A stretch of 64,000 nucleotides of DNA from CBDCVY01 sp965223245 (GTDB lineage: Bacteria > Nitrospinota > Nitrospinia > Nitrospinales > Nitrospinaceae), in assembly GCA_965223245.1 (NCBI GenBank), contig CBDCVY010000013.1, positions 3,534,001 to 3,598,000 of the forward strand. The letters are read 5' to 3'. The position numbers were made by a program, and so were the translations under genes. The stretch's first letter is position 1. Each line of letters begins with the position of its first letter. This document shows positions 28,998 through 38,241 of this stretch, piece by piece. The notes beneath the pieces are model-generated. The model was not told the origin of the DNA. It made no database searches and was given only the letters and a program-made list of their open reading frames with translations.

Positions 28998-29438
28998 ATG
29001 AGAGATAAAAAGAAAATTGTAAATTTAATTATTGAACAAATCAGGTCTCAAATAATCATTGGAACTGAATCCAGCATGGATTCTATAGATAATCCCTTAA
29101 ATGAATATGCTTTAGGTTACATTTTTGGTTTTAGCTGCGGTTCTTTTGAGAATAGTGAAATTCGAAACTATTTAGAAAAAATGAGTATCCTAACTCAAGT
29201 TTATTCAAAGCTTTTCGGGACTTACGGCGAACACTTTTTGAAAGAATCTCTGAGTTTACAGGGAAATGCGGATTTCCAAAAAGGCGGTAACTGCGGTTGG
29301 GAAGAAATGAAGCGGATCCTTTTTAGAGAAGAACGAGCCATGGGATTAGCTCGTTTCCTTAATGAAGGTGAAGCCACTTTTGCCTTAACAACCCGAAAAC
29401 CAGTCTTTCTTAACAATTCTGCCCTTTCTGTTGCTTAA
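28998..29438 (+). CDS. Hypothetical cytosolic protein between two secreted paralogues
   Basis: 146 residues from the ATG at 28998, chosen because GGAG lies 6 bases ahead; a TTG at 28986 would be inside that signal. The product is soluble and helical, with a central segment GYIFGFSCGSF and a C-terminal EMKRILFREERAMGLARFLNEGE region. Its 3' end overlaps the end of the convergent secreted gene by 4 bases. No family recognised. Confidence 0.65.
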   Translation: MRDKKKIVNLIIEQIRSQIIIGTESSMDSIDNPLNEYALGYIFGFSCGSFENSEIRNYLEKMSILTQVYSKLFGTYGEHFLKESLSLQGNADFQKGGNCGWEEMKRILFREERAMGLARFLNEGEATFALTTRKPVFLNNSALSVA

Positions 29439-29989
29439 GGTTGGGGCGTAACCTTTTTAACGTTGGCGGGACGACTGCCAAAATACGGAACAGTATCGTC
29501 CTGCACGGAAAATTTACGATATAACGTCTGAAACTCTTCAGTGCTGAGATTTACATTTAGTAATTGTTGTACTTGTTCAGAGGTTACTATTTGTTGGGAC
29601 GGTTCATCAAAGGTGGTGGTCCCAATTCCTATCCAATGAGTATGTAAAAAAGTTTGATTGACCAAGCTTTTTATCCCGCCTGTATATTTCAACGCTTTTT
29701 GAATAACGTGTCGTGCTATGTATGCTGGAACGCACTTGCCAATGGCAATCACTTTTGCCGTTTCACCTATTGGAAAAGGACGGATAGCGGCTCGTGTATA
29801 GCCTACCTCCAAGAACTCTTTAATAATTTCTTTTTTTTGTTTTTTAAACTTTTTTGAAATATACCCTTCGATTTTAATTTTCTTTTCTTCTACGGGTTTG
29901 CAACCTTGGATTGCTTCGGACCAGGCATTCCCTTGAAAAATTACACTCAATCCAACAACAAAAATAAAAGCTTTTAAAATTCTTATCAT
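29435..29989 (-). CDS. Secreted protein, paralogue B
   Basis: 184 residues with a signal peptide (residues ~1-24, ending around WSEA) and a mature domain colinear with the gene at 28305-28871. Shared motifs include IGKCVPAYIARHV, GIKSLVNQTFLHTHWIGIGT, PSQQIVTSEQV and VPYFG. The N-terminal part of the mature protein is more basic (KKFKKQKKEII). Function unknown. The two copies flank a gene in opposite orientation and probably arose by duplication. Confidence 0.78.
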   Translation of the reverse strand: MIRILKAFIFVVGLSVIFQGNAWSEAIQGCKPVEEKKIKIEGYISKKFKKQKKEIIKEFLEVGYTRAAIRPFPIGETAKVIAIGKCVPAYIARHVIQKALKYTGGIKSLVNQTFLHTHWIGIGTTTFDEPSQQIVTSEQVQQLLNVNLSTEEFQTLYRKFSVQDDTVPYFGSRPANVKKVTPQP

Positions 29990-30128
29990 TTCCTTACTGC
30001 CTTTCTAAATCCAAATTTAGATAAAATCATGTAATGCATTTCATTTAATAGGGTTATGGTAAAATAAACCGATATAATGAAGGGTTTGCAATTAATAATT
30101 CCCGAAAACCCTGAAATCCGGGCAACTT

Positions 30129-30359
30129 TTACTTATTATGGTATTCTTTTGCACATTTTTCGCTGCAAAAAAAATATTCTTTCCCGGATATATTTTTTTG
30201 CACTGCTTCGGGTTTAGGAATATAAATTCCACAATTAGGGTCTCTGACCATTTCTGTGGAACTTTGGGAAGAACCCTCCTGTGTGGATGGTTTTAAAAAC
30301 CACCGCAGAAGAATCAATACCAATGTGATAATTAACGCAATGATTGCTAACCGAGACAT
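30129..30359 (-). CDS. Small membrane protein with YHS/TRASH-like metal-binding motif
   Basis: 76 residues: one N-terminal membrane helix (~3-20), a Ser/Thr linker, then MVRDPNCGIYIPK...GKEYFFCSEKCAKEYH. The C-x(n)-C-x3-C arrangement is that of YHS/TRASH-type domains, which are thought to bind metal ions. This compact architecture is common in Gram-negative bacteria and its role is unproven. Monocistronic; divergent from rpoH with only 87 bases between the genes. Confidence 0.75.
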   Translation of the reverse strand: MSRLAIIALIITLVLILLRWFLKPSTQEGSSQSSTEMVRDPNCGIYIPKPEAVQKNISGKEYFFCSEKCAKEYHNK

Positions 30360-30446
30360 TGCCCATTGTACTTTTAATAGTGCATTGAATCAATGGCTAC
30401 TCATTAGCATTCAATTTTATGCACTTAGTAAGAAAAAATATTTCAA

Positions 30447-31460
30447 ATGACTGATAATTCTCCAGAAGATCCTCAAGACCCAATTGAGAAAAATATTCCT
30501 GACGAAGAATTGCTTCCACTTGATTCTGAAGAAATTGAGTCAGAAAACCCTGATAATGAAGGGAATCAGGATTCCAACCCGCTGTTACCAGTGGTTCGTG
30601 AAGATCATTCTCTGGCTCCACTTGATCCATTAACCACCTATATAAATGAAGTTCGTAACTATTCTGAATTGACTGAAGAGGAAGAACATCAACTGGCTCT
30701 TCACTTTAAGGAAACGGGAGATGTAAAAGCTGCCTACCAATTGATCACACACAACTTAATGTTGGTGGTTAAAATTGCTCTCACCTTCCGCCGCGAATGG
30801 GAAAATATGATGGACTTAATCCAGGAAGGAAATGTGGGGCTCATGAAAGCGGTGCAAAATTTTGATCCATTTCGAGGGGTAAGGCTTCCGGCATATGCCA
30901 GTTGGTGGGTCAAAGCTTACATTCTTAAGTTTATTTTAGATAATTGGCGATTGGTAAAAGTAGGTACCACGAATGCAAGACGCAAGCTGCTTTATAACCT
31001 TCAAAAAGAAAAAGCGAAGTTAGAAGCCCAGGGTTTTGTGCCTTCCTCAAAACAATTGGCTGAACATTTTGGAGTTGAGGAGCAAGACGTCATCGATGTG
31101 GAAGCAAGTTTAGGGGCTTATGATGTTTCTATGGATACCCCTACTAACCCAGACAGCACACTCACTCCAATGAAAACCCTCACCGATGGAGCCCACCCGG
31201 AACAGGATGTAGAGACTCAACAGTTTCATGAAGCATTTCGTGAAAAAATTGCTCAATTTCTTGAAGACCTTAAGCCCATCGAAAAAGAGTTGTTTGCTAC
31301 CAGAATTCTTTCAGTAGACCCAACTTCCTTGAAAGAGATTGGCGAACATTATAATATCACCCGGGAGGCAGTCCGTCAGGCAGAGCAGCGCTTGCTTAAA
31401 AAGTTTAAAACGTATATAACGGAAGCCATGCCTGAAGCTGAAGACTATTACAAACTTTGA
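30447..31460 (+). CDS. rpoH: RNA polymerase sigma-32-like factor
   Basis: 337 residues. An acidic, proline-rich N-terminal extension (~1-55) precedes sigma region 1.2 (LDPLTTYINEVRNYSELT). Region 2 contains NLMLVVKIA and DLIQEGNVGLMKAVQNFDP, followed by the aromatic patch YASWWVKAYILKFI. Region 4 contains the helix-turn-helix SLKEIGEHYNITREAVRQ. The length and the region 2/2.4 pattern match RpoH/sigma-32-type group 3 factors that direct heat-shock transcription. The first ATG is used although no strong ribosome-binding site is seen. Confidence 0.85.
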   Translation: MTDNSPEDPQDPIEKNIPDEELLPLDSEEIESENPDNEGNQDSNPLLPVVREDHSLAPLDPLTTYINEVRNYSELTEEEEHQLALHFKETGDVKAAYQLITHNLMLVVKIALTFRREWENMMDLIQEGNVGLMKAVQNFDPFRGVRLPAYASWWVKAYILKFILDNWRLVKVGTTNARRKLLYNLQKEKAKLEAQGFVPSSKQLAEHFGVEEQDVIDVEASLGAYDVSMDTPTNPDSTLTPMKTLTDGAHPEQDVETQQFHEAFREKIAQFLEDLKPIEKELFATRILSVDPTSLKEIGEHYNITREAVRQAEQRLLKKFKTYITEAMPEAEDYYKL

Positions 31461-31550
31461 GGTTAGCTATTTTCTGGGTTAGTTACAGGGTAATTTAATT
31501 ATTCATAAAAGCAATTTTTTGGATACAAATTAAATCAAGAGGAGGAATAA

Positions 31551-32939
31551 ATGGAACACCGGGTTGAAACCGATAGCATGGGAGAAATTAAGGTTCCCGC
31601 AGATAAGTATTATGGCGCCCAAACCGCTCGGTCTCTCATTCATTTTAATATAGGAATCGAAACCATGCCGCGTGAACTGATCCGTGCAATGGGTATCCTA
31701 AAAAAAGCTGCGGCTACTGTTAACTCTGAGTTAGGGCTTCTATCTGAAGAGAAAAAGATTTTAATGAATCAGGCAGCAGATGAGGTGATTTCCGGAGAGT
31801 TAGATAGCCATTTCCCGTTGCGCGTATGGCAAACAGGAAGTGGAACTCAAACCAATATGAATACCAATGAGGTCATTGCGAACCGTGCCATTGAGATCAG
31901 CGGAGGAAAATTAGGGAGCAAAGACCCCATTCACCCGAACGATGATGTTAATAAAGGTCAGTCCTCTAATGATACGTTTCCTACTGCCATGCATATAGCA
32001 GCGGTAGAAAAAATTAATGAAACTTTAATTCCCTCTATAGGAAAACTGCGGGATACATTGAAAAAAAAGTCAGAGGAATTCAAAGAAATAATCAAAATTG
32101 GCCGTACCCATTTAATGGACGCGACTCCTCTTACTTTAGGCCAGGAGTTTAGCGGGTATACAACCCAATTGGATAACGCTATTCAACGAATTGATGGTTG
32201 TCTGCCCCGGTTACTTCAAATTGCTCTAGGGGGAACTGCTGTAGGGACAGGAATTAATTCTCATAAAGAATTTCCCAAAAAAGTTGCTTCCGAGATTGCC
32301 AATCTCACAGGTCATCCTTTTATCACCGCTCCAAACAAGTTTGAAGCACTGGCCGCCCATGATGCTGTGGTTGAAGCCAGCGGGGTCATGAAAACCATTG
32401 CCTGTTCACTTATGAAAATTGCCAATGATATTCGTTGGTTGGGTTCGGGTCCACGTTGTGGAATTGGGGAAATCAGTTTACCGGCAAATGAGCCAGGAAG
32501 TTCTATCATGCCGGGAAAGGTAAATCCCACTCAGTCGGAAGCAATGACGATGGTGGCAGCACAAGTGATTGGAAATGATACGGCAATTAACGTCGGTGGC
32601 TCATCGGGTAATTTTGAATTGAATGTATTTAAACCGGTGATGATTTACAATTTACTGCAATCGATTCGGCTTCTTTCCGATGCTTGTAAATCATTTAACG
32701 AACATTGCGCCAAGGGGATTAAACCCAATAAAGGAAAAATTGAAGAGCATCTAAAAAACTCCTTAATGCTGGTAACTGCCTTAAATCCTCATATTGGTTA
32801 TGACAATGCAGCCAAAGTAGCGAAAAAAGCATTTGAGGAAAATAGTACTTTAAAAGAGGCGGTAGTTTCCTTAGGATTGCTTACAGGGGAAGAGTTCGAT
32901 GAAAAAGTTCAACCAAAAAATATGATCGGTCCGAAATAA
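31551..32939 (+). CDS. fumC: Class II fumarate hydratase
   Basis: 462 residues, normal for FumC. It interconverts fumarate and malate in the citric acid cycle, in the cytosol. Key segments seen: the GSGTQTNMNTNEV motif, HPNDDVNKGQSSNDTFP, GRTHLMDATPLTLGQEF and the family signature GSSIMPGKVNPTQ with the catalytic Ser loop. A strong ribosome-binding site (AGAGGAGG) precedes the ATG. The gene follows rpoH by 90 bases on the same strand. Confidence 0.96.
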   Translation: MEHRVETDSMGEIKVPADKYYGAQTARSLIHFNIGIETMPRELIRAMGILKKAAATVNSELGLLSEEKKILMNQAADEVISGELDSHFPLRVWQTGSGTQTNMNTNEVIANRAIEISGGKLGSKDPIHPNDDVNKGQSSNDTFPTAMHIAAVEKINETLIPSIGKLRDTLKKKSEEFKEIIKIGRTHLMDATPLTLGQEFSGYTTQLDNAIQRIDGCLPRLLQIALGGTAVGTGINSHKEFPKKVASEIANLTGHPFITAPNKFEALAAHDAVVEASGVMKTIACSLMKIANDIRWLGSGPRCGIGEISLPANEPGSSIMPGKVNPTQSEAMTMVAAQVIGNDTAINVGGSSGNFELNVFKPVMIYNLLQSIRLLSDACKSFNEHCAKGIKPNKGKIEEHLKNSLMLVTALNPHIGYDNAAKVAKKAFEENSTLKEAVVSLGLLTGEEFDEKVQPKNMIGPK

Positions 32940-32943
32940 TTCT

Positions 32944-33711
32944 TTAACCGGGTGAAGATTTAAATCGATCAATCAGTTGTAGGTTTTCTGTAAAGCACTT
33001 GCGAGTGGCGAGATGTGTGGTGAGAATCGTTGTTAGACTTGCGGTCCCTGCGATCATGAATACTACTGCCAATTGATATTTTACGGCTTCTAAGGGTGAA
33101 CCTCCGGCGATAATAAATCCAGTCATGATTCCTGGTAAATGAACCAAACCGATTACCTTCATGCTATCTATAGAGGGAATTAGGGCAGCCCTTACTGATT
33201 TTCTTAACGCCCGCTGACTGGCCTGGCCTTTGTTTGCCCCAAGTGCGAGTAAGGTCTCAATCTGGCTGCTTTGATGTTTCATTTCTCCAATTAATCGGTT
33301 CATAGCAAGGGAAGACGCATTCATCGAGTTTCCAATGATCATGCCCCCTAAGGGAATAATGAATTTCGCTTCGGGAGCAATGATACCTGCAACAAACAAA
33401 ATTGAAAATGTTAATACAGATCCTGCAAGAATTCCTATAAAAGCTACTTGGTAAGATTGAGGAATTTCCTTTCCACGTTTTCCGGAAATTGAAGCAGCAA
33501 CTCCACACATAAGTAACAAGATCAAAAATAAAAAAACCTTCCCTTCTATTTTGAAGATAGCTTCTAAAATAAATCCCATAAGTATTAGTTGTACTAATGC
33601 TCGGGTAGAACCCATCATCAAATCTTTTTCTAATTTTAATTGATTGCTGTATGAGATAACCATCGCCATCAGCACCAAACCGTAAACTATCACTAAAGAT
33701 TCAATATTCAT
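32944..33711 (-). CDS. fetB: FetB-type ABC transporter permease (UPF0014)
   Basis: 255 residues with about seven membrane helices. The segments SNQLKLEKDLMMGSTRALVQLILMG near the start, and GMIIGNSMNASSLAMNRL followed by LLALGANKGQA, match the UPF0014/FetB family. FetAB in E. coli is implicated in iron export and oxidative-stress resistance; the substrate here is an inference. It is encoded 25 bases after the ATPase gene on the same strand and converges with fumC. Confidence 0.88.
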   Translation of the reverse strand: MNIESLVIVYGLVLMAMVISYSNQLKLEKDLMMGSTRALVQLILMGFILEAIFKIEGKVFLFLILLLMCGVAASISGKRGKEIPQSYQVAFIGILAGSVLTFSILFVAGIIAPEAKFIIPLGGMIIGNSMNASSLAMNRLIGEMKHQSSQIETLLALGANKGQASQRALRKSVRAALIPSIDSMKVIGLVHLPGIMTGFIIAGGSPLEAVKYQLAVVFMIAGTASLTTILTTHLATRKCFTENLQLIDRFKSSPG

Positions 33712-33736
33712 TGAAATTACCTATAATTTAAAAATT

Positions 33737-34459
33737 CTAGGAATTAGGGTTGAGATTGCCTTTGAAAAATTTTTTCAATATATCGTTTTCATGGTCTTTC
33801 ATTAAGTGTTCAATCGGACCTCGCACCAATATAGCACCATTAATCATTATAATGGTTTGGGCATTGAGCCTTCGGGCTTGTTCAATATTATGTGTGACTA
33901 AAATGGTGGTGATTTTAAGTTCGTGATGAATTCGCTGGATCAGTTTTTCAATGGTTAATGCAGCTGTGGGATCTAATGCTGATGTGGGTTCATCGAGCAT
34001 GATAATCTCTGGCCGGTTAGCTAATACTTGGGCAAGCGCCACGCGTTGTTGCTCCCCGATTGATAAAGAATTTGCCTGCCGATTCAAAATCTCTATTGAA
34101 AGTCCTACTTGTTTAATTAAAGATTCGCATTTAGTTTTTGATAGAGATTGATTTCTCAGGGCGGGTCCTGCGGAAATATTGTCCTCAACACTTCCCGGTA
34201 ATAAGGCAGGAACCTGAAACACCATTCCGACTCGTTTTCTCAAATCCAAAGGATCTATAGAGCTAATATCCTGCCCATTTAAACTTATTTGCCCGGAACT
34301 GATAGATTCAAGCCGGTTCAAACACCTTAGTAAGGTAGACTTTCCGGAGCCAGAGGGGCCTAAGACCAATAACATTTCACCCGTTGGAACTTTGAATGAA
34401 ACGTTATTAAGAATTGGGCGTTCAAAATTTTTATAAATATTAGAAACTTCTAACACCAA
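33737..34459 (-). CDS. fetA: FetA-type ABC transporter ATP-binding protein
   Basis: 240 residues: Walker A GPSGSGKST (~33-41), Q-loop in VGMVFQVPALLPGSV, ABC signature LSIGEQQRVALAQ (~133-145), Walker B IIMLDEPTSALD (~154-165) and the H-loop in LVTHN. It is a single nucleotide-binding domain that would energise the membrane partner encoded directly downstream. The pairing with a UPF0014 permease identifies it as FetA-like rather than as a phosphate or amino-acid importer ATPase. Confidence 0.88.
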   Translation of the reverse strand: MVLEVSNIYKNFERPILNNVSFKVPTGEMLLVLGPSGSGKSTLLRCLNRLESISSGQISLNGQDISSIDPLDLRKRVGMVFQVPALLPGSVEDNISAGPALRNQSLSKTKCESLIKQVGLSIEILNRQANSLSIGEQQRVALAQVLANRPEIIMLDEPTSALDPTAALTIEKLIQRIHHELKITTILVTHNIEQARRLNAQTIIMINGAILVRGPIEHLMKDHENDILKKFFKGNLNPNS

Positions 34460-34561
34460 ACGACCCTATTAAAAAAGGTGAAAAATAATATTTTATTTTT
34501 CGAAAATTTAGATACAATAGAAATATAGTTCCCATATTCAATTAATTTAAGGTCGGTGACC

Positions 34562-35037
34562 ATGTTAGTACCGCCTAGAAAAAAAATGAGATCGTTACTC
34601 GGGTATTTGCTTGTCCTTTTGTGGGTATTCCATTTTAGCTTTGGGAATTCTTTTCATTATCATCCCACATATACCCATTCCCACGCAGGAGCTTTGGAAC
34701 CCCATCATCATGGGGGTCACTTTCACTCACAAGAAGTAGAAACAATAGCTGATTTCCTCCATCAAAATAATCCTTTATGGCCAGGGGAAACGCATCACCA
34801 TTCTGAACCTTCTCCCGGAACCGACAGAGACTCGGCCCAATTAGATTTTAACAAAAGTATCTTACTTCCTGACAAAAGTTTTGTTCCTGTTAAAGTGGCC
34901 TGGTCGCAAACTCAATTTTTTGCACTAAGTCGTAGCAAACAAAATTTTCATTTTGATGTATCTCAACACTTTCAAATTCTAAAATTTCCCTCCTCAATAT
35001 CAGAGCGTTCTCCACCCTTGCATAGCATCTAATTTAA
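34562..35037 (+). CDS. Histidine-rich secreted protein, likely metal binding, upstream of RND efflux operon
   Basis: About 156 residues from the ATG at 34562 (AAGG 9 bases ahead; a GTG at 34556 is less likely). A signal-like hydrophobic segment (~residues 10-28) is followed by a very His-rich region (HYHP, HSH, EPHHHGGHFH, HHH). It resembles small His-rich proteins found beside Czc/Cus-type efflux genes and would bind Zn, Co, Ni or Cu in the periplasm. The metal specificity cannot be read from the sequence. Confidence 0.7.
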
Positions 35038-35137
35038 AATTTATTTAGCTTAAATAATAAATTACCGGTCCATTTCCTTCACTGAACATTATTAGAAGCG
35101 GGGAATCCATGTAATTTTTTGAAGCATTAGGTTTGCT

Positions 35138-36463
35138 ATGAACTCTTATTTGTTTAAAACTATTTTTTCCTTCGTTTTATTACTAAGTCTACATAATACA
35201 GCGTTGGGGAAATCCAATCTTAATAAAAACTCTAATAATGAGCTTACGGGAGAACTGACTCTTCGACAAGTGGTTACCCATGTTTTGTTACGTAACCCCG
35301 AGTTGAAAGCCTATTCTCTAGAAATACGTGCACGGGAAGCCCGTATTCTGCAAGCAGGATTACGCCCCAATCCTCAAATTTTATTGGATACGCAAGATGT
35401 ATTGGGTTCCGGAGGCTTTAGTGGCGCCGGTCAATCTCAATCGACAATTACACTAAGTCAAATTATAGAACTGGGTGGAAAACGCACCCGAAGAGAAAAA
35501 GAAGCCATTCGCAAACGGGATTTAGCTCAATGGGACTACGAAACGAACCGAATGGATGTTTTGACACAAGTTGCAAAAGATTTTATTGATGCAGTGGCAG
35601 CTCAAGAAAATCTATTGCTTGCAAAAGAGTTGGTAAATCTATCAAAAAATTTATTAACAGCCGTAAATGAAAAGGTAACTGCCGGGAAAGTATCTCCAAT
35701 TCAAAAAATAAAAGCAGAAGTGGCCCTTTCTTCCACCCAAATCAAATATCAACAATCTATCAACCAAGTGAAAAAAGCTTATCGCAAACTGGCGACTTCA
35801 TGGGGAAGCACACAACCTGGTTTTCAAAAAGTAGTTGGAGATTTATTTAAGATTTCTTCGATACCCAATTTTGATACTTTGAAAAAACAGTTAATACGCA
35901 ATCCACAACTGGCGCGTTGGGCGGCCGAGATAACTCAACGCCAAGCGAAATTAGATTTAGAGCTTGCCAATGCCAAACCTGATTTGAGAGTGGGTGCAGG
36001 GGGTCGTTGGTTTCAAGAAACAAAGGACAATTCATTCGTTTTTGAATTTTCTTTTCCGCTGCAGTTCTTTGACCGAAATCAAGGAGCCATTGCAGAAGCG
36101 AGGCATCGATTAGCTAAAAAGGAGCAGGAGAAAAAAGCTATTACACTTCGGTTGCATCGTAATCTTTCTGAAAAATACTTGCGATTAATAAATGCCCATC
36201 AAAGTGTTATTGCATTAAAGAAAAAGGTTCTTCCTGGAGCGCAAACTGCTTTTGAAGCGACCCAAGAAGGATATAAATATGGAAAGTTTGGTTATTTGGA
36301 AATTTTGGACAGTCAACGCACTTTATTCGATGCACGTGCTCAATACATAAACGCTCTTTTGGAATATCATCAGGCCCTTGCAGATGTGGAACGATTAATT
36401 GGTAAACCCTTGAGTCATATTTTAAATTTAAAGAAACCTAAATCTGGAGGACTCAATCAATGA
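35138..36463 (+). CDS. czcC: TolC/CzcC-like outer membrane factor of metal efflux system
   Basis: 441 residues with a signal peptide (~1-24) and two repeats of the outer-membrane efflux protein fold, each recognisable by long amphipathic helices (for example NPELKAYSLEIRAREARILQAG and RLAKKEQEKKAITLRLHRNL). It forms the outer-membrane channel of a tripartite RND pump. The next gene starts with an ATGA overlap at 36460, which shows operon coupling with the adaptor and pump genes. Assignment to the Czc group rests on the pump downstream. Confidence 0.9.
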   Translation: MNSYLFKTIFSFVLLLSLHNTALGKSNLNKNSNNELTGELTLRQVVTHVLLRNPELKAYSLEIRAREARILQAGLRPNPQILLDTQDVLGSGGFSGAGQSQSTITLSQIIELGGKRTRREKEAIRKRDLAQWDYETNRMDVLTQVAKDFIDAVAAQENLLLAKELVNLSKNLLTAVNEKVTAGKVSPIQKIKAEVALSSTQIKYQQSINQVKKAYRKLATSWGSTQPGFQKVVGDLFKISSIPNFDTLKKQLIRNPQLARWAAEITQRQAKLDLELANAKPDLRVGAGGRWFQETKDNSFVFEFSFPLQFFDRNQGAIAEARHRLAKKEQEKKAITLRLHRNLSEKYLRLINAHQSVIALKKKVLPGAQTAFEATQEGYKYGKFGYLEILDSQRTLFDARAQYINALLEYHQALADVERLIGKPLSHILNLKKPKSGGLNQ

Positions 36464-38232
36464 ATCCTCGATCAAAGCGAACAATTATTTTGATTTTGTT
36501 AGTTGGTTTTTTATTTGGGATTTTTATCTTAAAAGGAGATTGGTTTTCCTTCCAGGAAAAGTCTTTAACCTCAGTTCATCTTCCTACCCAAAATACACCC
36601 TCAGAAAATGAAAAGGGTATTCACGGTGGAATTTTATTAACCAATGACGATTTACAATTAGAAGTTCTCCTAATTGAGGGTAAAAATATTCCGCCTCATT
36701 TCAGAGTTTATCCTTATGATTCTGAGGAAAATTCGATTAACCCCTCGAAACTCAATATACAAATTCTATTACACAGATTGGATCAAATGAATAAGATTAT
36801 GCTTAAACCCGCCGGGGAGTATTTAGAAAACAATGAAATTGTTGGAGAACCTCATTCTTTTGAAGTGGATGTGACTGCAAAATATAACGGCCAAGATTAT
36901 TCATGGAATTATTCTCATTTTGAAAGCCGTGCGGAAATTTCTAGTGAGTCTGCGCGAAACGCGGGAATCGGGTTAGCCAAGGCGGGGCCAGCTACATTAA
37001 ATAAAGTTATGCAACTTCCCGGAGAAATTGGTCTTCATGAAAAAAGGGTTGCTCATGTAGTGCCTCGGGTGGATGCAATGGTTTTAAAGGTAAATAAAGA
37101 TTTAGGGGATAAGGTAAAAAAAGGAGACTTGCTGGCAATCTTAGAAAGTCGAGAACTGGCCGATGCAAGAAGCGCTTACCTTGCGGCAATTAAAAAAGCA
37201 GAACCAGTGCGAATAGACTTAAAGCGCCAGCAAATGATTTTTAAAAATACAAAAACGATGATTGCTTTATTAAATGAAGAGAGAGACCTGGAACAGATAC
37301 ATGCAGAAATTGATCAGTTAATTTTAGGAGAATCTCGGGCTCAACTCATTCCGGCATATGCAAAACTCTTAAGATCTAAAGCGGTTTATGAGAGGGAAAA
37401 AATACTTTTTGAAAAAAAGATATCCTCAAAATCTGAATATTTATTAGCCTTCGAAGAATTTAAAAGTGCTGAAGCAAAATATAAAGCCTTGCGGGAAGAG
37501 GTGGAATATAAGAATCAAATTATCATGTTAGAAAAAAAACGCAATTTTGATATGGCAAATTTACAAATTCAAACCACTCAACAAAAACTATTAGCTCTAG
37601 GTCTGTCTAAAAAGGAAATACAAAAATTGCCGAAATCCAAAGGACAAAAGTTTACCCAGTATGAATTAAGATCTGCAATTAACGGTGAAGTTATCCAAAA
37701 GCACATTACCGCAGGTGAAGCTGTAAAAAAAGATGATGATATTTTTGTTTTGGCCGACCTTGCAGAAGTTTGGGTGAATATTGCGGTTCCTGCAAAAGAT
37801 TTAAACACTATACGATTAGGTCAACCTATCAAAGTTAAATCGGATAACTTAGGTATTGAAGCCACAGGAAAGCTTACTTACCTAGGTTCCATTATTGACG
37901 AAAAAACACGGACAGTAACTGGGCGAGTTGTGATTTCAAATACGGATCGACAATGGCGTCCTGGTATGTATGTCACTATTGAATTATTAAAAGAATCGCG
38001 TGAAGTTCCCCTTGCTGTTCAAGCCAATGCTGTTCAATCTCACAATGGATGGTCTGTCGTCTTTATTAAAGTGGGAGACATTTATGAAGCCCGGCCATTG
38101 GAACTTGGCGAATCTGATGGTCAGTGGGTTGAAGTTTTAAAAGGCTTACAACCTGGTGTGGAGTATGTGAGTAAGAATAGCTTTGTGATTAAGGCGGAAA
38201 TAGGAAAGTCCGGAGCGACACACGATCATTAA
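36460..38232 (+). CDS. czcB: CzcB-like periplasmic adaptor (membrane fusion protein)
   Basis: 590 residues, longer than a typical adaptor because of an N-terminal extra domain (~50-155) of the CzcB type. TM/signal segment ~7-25. The lipoyl/barrel-sandwich half starts KVMQLPGEIGLHEKRVAHVVPRV, a long helical hairpin follows (~230-380), and the second half has LRSAINGEVIQKHITAGEAV. The C-terminus ends THDH, a small metal-binding tail. It links the inner-membrane pump to the outer-membrane channel. Overlaps czcC by 4 bases; czcA begins 9 bases after its stop. Confidence 0.9.
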   Translation: MNPRSKRTIILILLVGFLFGIFILKGDWFSFQEKSLTSVHLPTQNTPSENEKGIHGGILLTNDDLQLEVLLIEGKNIPPHFRVYPYDSEENSINPSKLNIQILLHRLDQMNKIMLKPAGEYLENNEIVGEPHSFEVDVTAKYNGQDYSWNYSHFESRAEISSESARNAGIGLAKAGPATLNKVMQLPGEIGLHEKRVAHVVPRVDAMVLKVNKDLGDKVKKGDLLAILESRELADARSAYLAAIKKAEPVRIDLKRQQMIFKNTKTMIALLNEERDLEQIHAEIDQLILGESRAQLIPAYAKLLRSKAVYEREKILFEKKISSKSEYLLAFEEFKSAEAKYKALREEVEYKNQIIMLEKKRNFDMANLQIQTTQQKLLALGLSKKEIQKLPKSKGQKFTQYELRSAINGEVIQKHITAGEAVKKDDDIFVLADLAEVWVNIAVPAKDLNTIRLGQPIKVKSDNLGIEATGKLTYLGSIIDEKTRTVTGRVVISNTDRQWRPGMYVTIELLKESREVPLAVQANAVQSHNGWSVVFIKVGDIYEARPLELGESDGQWVEVLKGLQPGVEYVSKNSFVIKAEIGKSGATHDH

Positions 38233-38241
38233 CCTAATAAT

